Shown here in pieces: positions 1-4,301 of a stretch of DNA of 5,277 bases. Source of the stretch: Methanobrevibacter sp. (lineage in GTDB: Archaea; Methanobacteriota; Methanobacteria; Methanobacteriales; Methanobacteriaceae); the NCBI GenBank assembly GCA_009776495.1, contig WRNS01000088.1:1-5277 (forward strand), written 5' to 3'. The stretch's first letter is position 1; each line of letters begins with the position of its first letter. The position numbers were made by a program, and so were the translations under genes. Under the pieces are notes generated by a model. It searched no databases, was not told where the DNA came from, and saw nothing but the letters and a program-made list of their open reading frames with translations.

Positions 1-68
1 TTTTAAAAATTTTCATCGTATTTCAATTTTTTAACTGGAATATTATTTTTCAAATACACTAGCTAATG

Positions 69-81
69 TTTATTTATACTA
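69..81 (+). promoter_or_regulatory. Putative TATA box of the helicase gene
   Basis: The segment contains TTTATTTATACTA, an archaeal box A-like sequence centred near position 76. Adding the usual 25 or so bases places transcription start at about 101, next to the ATG at 102. This supports a leaderless or nearly leaderless mRNA. It also argues against the upstream in-frame ATG at 66, which would lie inside or before the promoter. The call rests on sequence resemblance and spacing only, in a region so AT-rich that chance matches are common. Confidence 0.4.
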
Positions 82-101
82 TTATTAATAAAATATTTGT
101 G

Positions 102-1955
102 ATGTTAAATTCTATTTTTTGTCCTAATTGTGGAATGCTGAAAAATAACTGCTTATGCAATAAATCAAAATCTAAATTCAAAGATTTAGCTAAATATAAT
201 AATCGCAATTTTAAGGACGAAAATGGCTTCAATCAATCGTATAACAATGGGGTTTCTAAAGATACTATTCAAATACCAAATAGCTACTCAACCATTGAAC
301 ATTCTTTAAGTAATCATCAGATAAACCAATTAAAAAAGGAATTTCCAAACATTGATGAGGAAATAATTGAAAACTTTCCTTTTGAGAGTCCAAGAGAGGG
401 ACAGCTTGAAATCATTACTGATGTTAAAGAAGCTATTGAAGAGGGATATAAATACATAATTCTTGAGGCTGGAACAGGGACAGGAAAATCAGCAGTAGCT
501 ACAACACTTGCCCGAATATATGATTCTGCTTATATTCTTACAATGACTAAACAGTTACAATCTCAATATGCTGATGAATTTGGATTTCCTCTTGTGAAAG
601 GGAGAGGGAACTTTTATTGTCTTCAGGATGATTTAGACTCTAGCTGTGATGTTGGAACTTGTAAAACAACTCCAAGTTCTAAAAAATTTTTTTGTAAATA
701 CGGGGTAGGTAAAAACCCGACCCTTGATGCTGAAGAAGCATTTGAAGATTCTTATGGTGGTGCATTATTTTATCAATCTGATGAACACTGCCATTACTGG
801 CAGCAGAAAGCTAACTCTGTTAACTCAGCTATTACTTTGATGAACTATGACTATGCTATTTTAGAACTTAACTATGTTAAACACTTTGGAAAGCGGAATT
901 TATTAATTCTTGATGAGGCTCACAACATTGAAAATAAATTGATGAAAAGCATGGAGCTTAATCTTTACAATAAACGACTTGAAAAAGATATTAAAAAGGT
1001 TATTAGTCACAATACATTAGCTAGTTCCGATTATAAAGATTGGATAATGGAAATAGAAGCGATTCATGATCATTATAGAGATATAGATATCAAAGACCTT
1101 CCAAAAAATAAAGCTGAAAGAATACATTCAACAAGTGTAAGACTAAGACAATTAAAAGAAAACTTAGAAAATGAACCTAAAAATTGGGTAATTGACCCAA
1201 ATAAAGATGGAGTTTCATTTAAACCTCTTAGAGTTCATAATTATGCAAAGGATTATTTGTTTAAACATGGAGAAGTTTGTTTATTTTTAAGTGCAACTAT
1301 ATTATCTCATAAAATGTTTTCTAAATGGTTAGGACTAAATCCAAATGAAGTCTATCATGTAAAAGTAGATAGCCCTTTTCCACCTAGTAAAAGACCAATA
1401 GAGTTAAAATTAGCTGGAAAAATGTCAGCTAATAGAATAAAACACACTGCCCCAGAAACTCTTCCAATTTTAAATAAGATACTAGAAAAGCACAAAAATG
1501 ACAAGGGTTTAATTCATACAAATAGCTATAGGTGTCAAAATTATATTGTTAAAAATGTCTTAAATTCTAGAATTATTTCACATACTTCCATGAATAGGGA
1601 AAGAGTTTTAAATCACTTTGAAAAAAGTGAAGATCCGCTGGTTCTTGTTAGTCCCTCAATGAGTGAGGGAGTCGACCTTCCCTATGATAAATGTAGATTC
1701 CAAGTAATTTACAAAGTTCCTTTCCCTTATCTAGGGGACAAACAAGTTAACCTAAGACGAAAAAGAGATCAACGATGGTATGCATATAAAACCGTAATGA
1801 CTCTAATGCAAGCTTATGGAAGGGGAATGCGTGCAGAAGACGATTCATGTTCTACTTACATTCTTGATGGAGATATAAAAATGATTTTTAATAGTCCAAT
1901 GTATAGAACTTTAGTCCCACAATTTTTTAAAGAAGCTATTGTTGAGGATGATTAA
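102..1955 (+). CDS. Rad3/XPD/DinG-type Fe-S DNA helicase with N-terminal zinc knuckle
   Basis: This is an ATP-dependent superfamily 2 helicase of the XPD/DinG family, whose members unwind DNA 5'-to-3' in repair or in resolving blocked forks. Numbered from the chosen start (617 aa), the order is: a Cys4 motif CPNCG-x6-C-x-C (C7, C10, C17, C19), a polar linker to about residue 90, Walker A GTGTGKS (124-130), a cysteine cluster (C173, C182, C187, C198, C230) where the family carries a 4Fe-4S cluster, DEAH (271-274), SAT (397-399), the EGVD segment of motif V (522-525) and QAYGRGMR motif VI (570-577). All core motifs are intact, so the enzyme should be active. An in-frame ATG at 66 would add 12 hydrophobic residues. 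I prefer 102 because the Cys4 motif then starts at residue 7 and the TATA-like box at 69-81 fits it. Neither start has a clear ribosome binding site. The gene stands alone, with a convergent gene downstream. The exact subfamily and physiological role cannot be decided here. Confidence 0.93.
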   Translation: MLNSIFCPNCGMLKNNCLCNKSKSKFKDLAKYNNRNFKDENGFNQSYNNGVSKDTIQIPNSYSTIEHSLSNHQINQLKKEFPNIDEEIIENFPFESPREGQLEIITDVKEAIEEGYKYIILEAGTGTGKSAVATTLARIYDSAYILTMTKQLQSQYADEFGFPLVKGRGNFYCLQDDLDSSCDVGTCKTTPSSKKFFCKYGVGKNPTLDAEEAFEDSYGGALFYQSDEHCHYWQQKANSVNSAITLMNYDYAILELNYVKHFGKRNLLILDEAHNIENKLMKSMELNLYNKRLEKDIKKVISHNTLASSDYKDWIMEIEAIHDHYRDIDIKDLPKNKAERIHSTSVRLRQLKENLENEPKNWVIDPNKDGVSFKPLRVHNYAKDYLFKHGEVCLFLSATILSHKMFSKWLGLNPNEVYHVKVDSPFPPSKRPIELKLAGKMSANRIKHTAPETLPILNKILEKHKNDKGLIHTNSYRCQNYIVKNVLNSRIISHTSMNRERVLNHFEKSEDPLVLVSPSMSEGVDLPYDKCRFQVIYKVPFPYLGDKQVNLRRKRDQRWYAYKTVMTLMQAYGRGMRAEDDSCSTYILDGDIKMIFNSPMYRTLVPQFFKEAIVEDD

Positions 1956-1973
1956 ATTCATGGCAGTATCAGA

Positions 1974-2000
1974 CTTTTTTTCCCTCTATTTTTATTGTTT
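1974..2000 (+). terminator. T-rich terminator after the helicase gene
   Basis: A run of seven T (1975-1981), followed by CCCTCTATTTTTATTG, begins 19 bases after the helicase stop codon with no GC-rich hairpin. Archaeal RNA polymerase commonly terminates at such oligo-T tracts. The tract sits in the 72-base gap between the two converging genes, where a stop signal is expected. Confidence 0.5.
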
Positions 2001-2027
2001 GGAATATTTTGCTTATTTATAATATTA

Positions 2028-2294
2028 TTATTGTTTCCATCTTTTTAAAGTTGGGAAAAATTCTTCCATTTGTTTTTTTGCTTCTGTTATTTCTATAGAA
2101 TGAGCTTCTGCAACTTTAGGAGCACAAAAATTAATCATGTCTTCCATAGTCATTTCTGCAACAAAATCTCCTTTGTCATAACAATATTTACAATATTCTT
2201 CACTGACATTTCCATCTTTTTCTGTTCCTAAAATGTCATCACTCATTAAAGGCATTCCACATGATTGACAAAAGTTCATTTCTTCACTATTCAT
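2028..2294 (-). CDS. Small zinc-ribbon protein (putative zinc-binding, 88 aa)
   Basis: This 88-residue cytosolic protein has two cysteine pairs: C9-x2-C12 in FCQSCGMPL and C35-x2-C38 in EYCKYCYDKGDF. The layout matches the small 'putative zinc ribbon' family found in bacteria and archaea, in which FCQSCGMPL near the N-terminus and YCKYCY about 25 residues later are the hallmark. A single zinc ion bound by the four cysteines is expected. The C-terminal half (about 47-88) looks helical and has a fifth cysteine, C57. There is no signal peptide or membrane segment. The family's biochemical role is not established, so no function is claimed. The start at 2294 is fixed by a full AGGTGAT ribosome binding site just upstream; a second ATG at codon 6 is less likely. 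The gene is monocistronic, converges on the helicase gene, and has a palindrome over its promoter. Confidence 0.85.
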   Translation of the reverse strand: MNSEEMNFCQSCGMPLMSDDILGTEKDGNVSEEYCKYCYDKGDFVAEMTMEDMINFCAPKVAEAHSIEITEAKKQMEEFFPTLKRWKQ

Positions 2295-2297
2295 TTT

Positions 2298-2304
2298 ATC
2301 ACCT
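2298..2304 (-). promoter_or_regulatory. Ribosome binding site AGGTGAT that fixes the zinc-ribbon start
   Basis: On the - strand the sequence reads AGGTGAT, then AAA, then ATG. This is a full-length match to the sequence complementary to the archaeal 16S rRNA 3' end (anti-Shine-Dalgarno CACCT). The short spacing selects the ATG at 2294 over the ATG five codons later. It is the strongest ribosome binding site in the window. Confidence 0.8.
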
Positions 2305-2328
2305 AATTTTAATTAATCGAATTTCTTA

Positions 2329-2353
2329 ATTAGCTATTGATATAATAGCTAAT
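2329..2353 (-). promoter_or_regulatory. Promoter inside a perfect 10-bp inverted repeat (candidate operator)
   Basis: Two perfect arms, ATTAGCTATT (2329-2338) and AATAGCTAAT (2344-2353), flank the five bases GATAT. Read on the - strand, the centre gives TTATATC (2339-2345), a TATA-like element. It lies about 25 bases upstream of an expected transcription start near 2317, leaving a leader of roughly 20 bases that contains the ribosome binding site. A dyad laid over the TATA box is the standard position for an archaeal repressor site, because binding would block TBP. The inverted repeat is seen directly; promoter and operator functions are inferred. Confidence 0.5.
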
Positions 2354-2430
2354 AATTTTTTTAAAAATCAGATTTTTAATTAATTGTATTCTTGATATTA
2401 TTATTAATTATATTTAAACTTGTTTTTTCC

Positions 2431-2447
2431 GTAAACACCATGTTTAC
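2431..2447. repeat. Inverted repeat GTAAACA-CCA-TGTTTAC downstream of the ribbon-helix-helix gene
   Basis: Perfect 7-bp arms (2431-2437 and 2441-2447) are separated by three bases. The repeat sits 15 bases beyond the stop codon of the - strand gene. A copy of GTTTTTTCC lies on each side (2422-2430 and 2453-2461). In the - strand transcript the hairpin would be followed by an A-rich rather than a U-rich stretch, so it is not a conventional terminator for that gene. It could be a 3'-end stabilising hairpin or a protein-binding dyad. It is G+C-richer than its surroundings. Confidence 0.45.
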
Positions 2448-2462
2448 ATCTAGTTTTTTCCT

Positions 2463-3197
2463 TTATTTTAATAGTTCTTTGATTTCTTTAAGAATTAAAT
2501 CATTTAAATCTTCTTCTTCCTTTATAATTTTCTTATTTGATGGATCTAATAATTCTATTTCATTTAATAGCTCATCGTTTTTTGATTCTATTGCTCGATT
2601 TTTTGCTTCCTTTTTACTTATTAAGTTAATACTTAAAACTTCTTCAAGACCTTTATTATTTATAAAATAAGTGTATTTAATAAAATAATTTACTAACCAA
2701 GATCTTAAAATGTTCAATCCTTCGTGTTTTTCTTGACTTTCTTTTAATTCTTTCTTTTTATAGTTTCCATTATCTAAAGTATCTAAATTATTGTTTAATT
2801 GAATAATTTTCTTAAAATAATACTTACCTTTTTTTAAATTAATATTTAACTCTTGTTCTCCGGTATCCATTGTTTTTATTAGACTTTCTTTATAATTTTC
2901 TGAGTTTTCACCATTTAACTTGTTCATATCATGATAGCTATAGATAATCAATTTTGTTTTTTCCTTGATGAAGACATTTACATCTTTAAATACAGGTAAC
3001 ATGATTAATATTCCAGTATCTGTAGATTCTCTTTTTAAAGTCAACCCTTTAATCTCATCCTCAAATAACTTAGCTATTAATTCTGGAACAGTAGTATTCT
3101 CATGTTCACAATAAATACTTATTTTTTCCATAAGTGACTGAGATAATCTAAAACTATAAGGTTTTTTATCTGGGTACTTTTTCAGTCTTTTAAGCAT
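2463..3197 (-). CDS. Uncharacterised protein with N-terminal ribbon-helix-helix-like domain
   Basis: I do not recognise this protein as a whole. From the ATG at 3197 it is 244 residues. Residues 12-50 fit a ribbon-helix-helix DNA-binding fold: a short strand (KPYSFRL), a helix containing SLMEKISIYCEHEN, a turn at NTT, and a second helix containing VPELIAKLFEDEI. Such domains dimerise and bind short, often tandem, DNA sites. The remaining roughly 190 residues are rich in Lys, Asn and Glu and carry no recognised motif. They include a hydrophobic strand-like stretch (GILIMLPVF) and a strongly charged C-terminus (KEEEDLNDLILKEIKELLK) that could form an amphipathic helix. The total is much longer than typical CopG/MetJ-type regulators or antitoxins, so the C-terminal part may sense a ligand or bind a partner. 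ATG 3197 is preferred over ATG 3215 because AAAGGA lies just upstream of it, whereas nothing similar precedes 3215. Low-complexity, AT-rich coding suggests an accessory or fast-evolving gene. Seven 10-bp repeats lie upstream of its promoter. Confidence 0.75.
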   Translation of the reverse strand: MLKRLKKYPDKKPYSFRLSQSLMEKISIYCEHENTTVPELIAKLFEDEIKGLTLKRESTDTGILIMLPVFKDVNVFIKEKTKLIIYSYHDMNKLNGENSENYKESLIKTMDTGEQELNINLKKGKYYFKKIIQLNNNLDTLDNGNYKKKELKESQEKHEGLNILRSWLVNYFIKYTYFINNKGLEEVLSINLISKKEAKNRAIESKNDELLNEIELLDPSNKKIIKEEEDLNDLILKEIKELLK

Positions 3198-3205
3198 ACT
3201 ATTTG

Positions 3206-3211
3206 TTCCTT
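3206..3211 (-). promoter_or_regulatory. Ribosome binding site AAAGGA supporting start 3197
   Basis: On the - strand AAAGGA lies a few bases before the ATG at 3197, and pairs with the CCUCC part of the anti-Shine-Dalgarno sequence. The upstream ATG at 3215 is preceded by TTCAAACAC, with no such match. Choosing 3197 removes six residues (MKGTNS) that have no role in the predicted fold. Confidence 0.45.
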
Positions 3212-3271
3212 TCATGTGTTTGAAGTTATTAGCTATTTTTTTCTTTTTTTCTTTTAATTTTTTTTATCTAT

Positions 3272-3286
3272 CTTAATTATATTAAG
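3272..3286 (-). promoter_or_regulatory. Putative palindromic TATA box of the ribbon-helix-helix gene
   Basis: The - strand reads CTTAATATAATTAAG: a TATA-like core inside 6-bp inverted arms (CTTAAT and ATTAAG) around three bases. It would start transcription near 3253, giving a leader of about 55 bases that is almost pure purine. It abuts the 10-bp repeat array, which begins four bases further upstream. The dyad is perfect but short and AT-rich, so it may be chance. Confidence 0.4.
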
Positions 3287-3290
3287 TTTT

Positions 3291-3360
3291 TTTCATTACT
3301 TTTTATTACTTTTTATTACTTTTCATTATTTTTCATTATTTTTCATTTCTTTTCATTACT
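3291..3360. repeat. Seven head-to-tail 10-bp direct repeats (TTTCATTACT-like)
   Basis: Seven consecutive units of exactly 10 bases run without gaps: TTTCATTACT, TTTTATTACT twice, TTTCATTATT twice, TTTCATTTCT and TTTCATTACT. An eighth unit (3361-3370) decays after TTTCA. Variation is confined to positions 4, 8 and 9 of the unit. Read towards the - strand gene, the unit is AGTAATGAAA. The period equals about one helical turn, so all copies face the same side of the DNA and their T-tracts are phased. The array lies between two divergent genes, directly upstream of the - strand promoter. It could be a multi-site operator or activator site, or curved DNA. It is not a CRISPR, as there are no spacers. 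Confidence 0.85.
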
Positions 3361-3386
3361 TTTCAAATGCTCTCTAGCTCAGTTGC

Positions 3387-3394
3387 TTTATATA
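3387..3394 (+). promoter_or_regulatory. Perfect TTTATATA box A upstream of the small basic gene
   Basis: TTTATATA is the classic methanogen TATA-box consensus and the best example in the window. Transcription would start near 3418, about 100 bases before the ATG at 3516. It could give a second mRNA with a long leader for the small downstream gene, or a short non-coding RNA. No ORF or RNA gene begins close to it, so its target is unclear. Confidence 0.35.
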
Positions 3395-3462
3395 CTAATG
3401 ATGTATTTTATATTATCTAAACATTGAGATTGGTTTGAAATAGCTTTCATATATCTTGACTA

Positions 3463-3470
3463 TTTTATAA
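3463..3470 (+). promoter_or_regulatory. Putative proximal TATA box of the small basic gene
   Basis: TTTTATAA lies about 50 bases before the ATG at 3516, placing transcription start near 3493 with a leader of roughly 23 bases that contains the GGATGAT ribosome binding site. This fits the ATG at 3516 and excludes the in-frame ATG at 3474, which would lie upstream of the transcript. Confidence 0.4.
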
Positions 3471-3515
3471 CTAATGAAAAATTTGAAATTTATTTTAATA
3501 ATTTTGGATGATACA

Positions 3516-3749
3516 ATGCCAACACAAAGAATAATTAAATTATCTAAAAAAGAAGCTTTAGTTAGAGGTATAAAAGGAAGAACTTATAAAGCTATTATTC
3601 GAGAGGGGATAGCTATTCCTAAAAATCCTGACACTTGTTATGTTGAGTTTATAAATAGTACTCCAGTAATATCTCGCTTTGATAAAATAGAAAAAGTTCC
3701 TTTAGAAAATAGCATGCCAGGTATGACAACACTTAAAATGTTTTCCTGA
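3516..3749 (+). CDS. Small basic conserved-looking protein of unknown function (77 aa)
   Basis: I do not recognise a family. The product is 77 residues, with a strongly basic N-terminal half (MPTQRIIKLSKKEALVRGIKGRTYKAIIREG). An alternating hydrophobic stretch that may form strands follows (CYVEFINSTPVISRF, 41-55), with a short tail containing NSMPGM. There is one cysteine, no signal peptide and no membrane segment. The composition is balanced compared with the Lys/Asn-rich gene across the divergent region, which supports a real protein. The ATG at 3516 is chosen over the ATG at 3474 because GGATGAT (3506-3512) stands three bases before it and a TATA-like box fits it. The 14 extra residues of the longer form would read as hydrophobic leader-like sequence (MKNLKFILIILDDT). 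Its 3' end is only 19 bases from the 3' end of the convergent tRNA gene. A nucleic-acid-binding role would fit the charge but is only a guess. Confidence 0.65.
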   Translation: MPTQRIIKLSKKEALVRGIKGRTYKAIIREGIAIPKNPDTCYVEFINSTPVISRFDKIEKVPLENSMPGMTTLKMFS

Positions 3750-3751
3750 TT

Positions 3752-3764
3752 AAAAATGTAAAAA
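3752..3764 (-). terminator. Oligo-T terminator of the tRNA-Arg gene
   Basis: On the - strand, two TTTTT runs (3764-3760 and 3756-3752) begin five bases after the tRNA discriminator base. Such T-runs are the usual archaeal stop signal for tRNA genes. They offer no T-tract to the convergent + strand gene. Confidence 0.5.
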
Positions 3765-3768
3765 TAAA

Positions 3769-3843
3769 TGAGCCAGGAGGGATTTGAACCCTCGATCTGC
3801 GGATCCGAAGTCCGCCGTCATATCCAGGCTAGACCACAGGCCC
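3769..3843 (-). tRNA. tRNA-Arg (anticodon UCG)
   Basis: The - strand folds into a standard 75-base cloverleaf. The acceptor stem is GGGCCTG/CTGGCTC, with one U-U mismatch and one G-U pair. The D-arm is GTC/GAC with GG in the loop. The anticodon stem is GCGGA/TCCGC around the loop CTTCGGA, the variable loop is AGATC, and the T-arm is GAGGG/CCCTC with TTCAAAT. The anticodon TCG (3806-3808) reads CGA and related arginine CGN codons. The discriminator is A and no CCA is encoded, so CCA must be added by tRNA nucleotidyltransferase. No intron is present. A TATA-like box lies about 32 bases upstream and T-runs follow the 3' end. Confidence 0.95.
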
Positions 3844-3867
3844 AAAGTTAAATATCCACATATCTAA

Positions 3868-3880
3868 ATATTTAAATATA
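3868..3880 (-). promoter_or_regulatory. TATA box of the tRNA-Arg gene
   Basis: On the - strand TATATTTAAATAT lies centred about 32 bases before the first tRNA base. That is the distance expected for a box A serving a transcript that starts a few bases upstream of the mature 5' end and is trimmed by RNase P. Neighbouring sequence is similarly AT-rich, so the exact boundaries are uncertain. Confidence 0.5.
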
Positions 3881-4234
3881 TTAATATTTAAAATATCTTT
3901 TCTTTATAGATTTATTGATTTTTTCATTTTTTAGATATTTGTAAGTATTTATGAGAAAAATAATTGTTAAAAATACTTCAAATCAAATTTTAGTTTTTCT
4001 TCCTTTTTAAAGTATTTGGAAATTAATATTAAATTATCACAATATTTTTAAATTAAGTTTTTTTTTTTTTTAAAAATTGAAATTTTTCTATTTATATAAA
4101 TCAAAGTTTTACAAGTTAAAAACGAAGTTTTTATAATAAATAAAATTCAATTTTTTTATAGAATTTAATAATTTATAATAATTTTTACAATATTTTTTTT
4201 TAAAATGAATTATTTAAATTCTATTGATTATTTT
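3881..4234. other. Gene-free AT-rich intergenic stretch
   Basis: No open reading frame, RNA gene or conserved regulatory RNA is visible here. The stretch contains paired T6 tracts at 3919-3932 (GATTTTTTCATTTTTTAG), which could stop + strand transcripts running past the tRNA. It also has an uninterrupted run of 14 T (4058-4071) and a small hairpin with 7-bp arms TAAAAAC/GTTTTTA around GAA (4117-4133). The remainder is featureless A+T. It separates the tRNA promoter on its left from the hisF promoter on its right. Confidence 0.6.
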
Positions 4235-4242
4235 TTTATATT
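4235..4242 (+). promoter_or_regulatory. Putative TATA box of hisF
   Basis: TTTATATT lies about 64 bases before the hisF ATG. It would start transcription near 4265 and give a leader of roughly 37 bases carrying the GGAG ribosome binding site at 4290-4293. It overlaps the in-frame TTG-initiated upstream extension of the hisF frame, which supports the downstream ATG as the true start. Confidence 0.45.
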
Positions 4243-4301
4243 ATGTTAAGAAATTAATTCAAATACTAGCTATTATTCTATTATTTGATGGAGAAATATT
4301 A

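Noticed and set aside
66..101. Upstream ATG giving a 12-residue longer helicase.
   Set aside because: There is no ribosome binding site, the added residues are not part of any domain, and the stretch overlaps the TATA-like element that fits a start at 102.
2392..2670. A 92-codon + strand open frame rich in Ser, Phe and Ile.
   Set aside because: It lies mostly opposite the ribbon-helix-helix gene, has no ribosome binding site, and its Ser/Phe-rich composition is what the complement of a Lys/Glu/Asn-rich gene gives.
3291..3370. The tandem array as a CRISPR.
   Set aside because: Units are 10 bp, gapless and without spacers, so it is a simple direct-repeat array.
3374..3385. CTAGCTCAGTTG resembles the D-arm of many tRNAs and could be a tRNA remnant or attachment site.
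   Set aside because: There is no matching acceptor, anticodon or T-arm around it, and it continues straight into a TATA box. A 12-base match is too short to support the idea.
3291..3515. The array as a replication origin or plasmid iterons.
   Set aside because: There is no Orc1/Cdc6 or Rep gene and no recognisable ORB motif in the window. Housekeeping genes on both sides argue for chromosomal DNA.
2463..3749. The ribbon-helix-helix gene and the small basic gene as a toxin-antitoxin pair.
   Set aside because: They are divergent and not in one operon, the putative antitoxin is far too long, and the 77-residue protein shows no toxin motif that I recognise.
3769..3843. tRNA-Arg as an integration site for a mobile element.
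   Set aside because: No second copy of the tRNA 3' end, no integrase gene and no other mobile-element gene is visible in the window.
4058..4071. Run of 14 T as a phase-variable tract.
   Set aside because: It lies far from any start codon or promoter core in an AT-rich spacer where long T-runs are common. It may also vary from sequencing error.
4224..4301. TTG-initiated 26-residue hydrophobic extension of HisF that could be read as a signal peptide.
   Set aside because: HisF is cytosolic, the family begins at MSTKRIIPCLD-like sequence, a ribosome binding site precedes the ATG at 4302, and the extension runs through the promoter.
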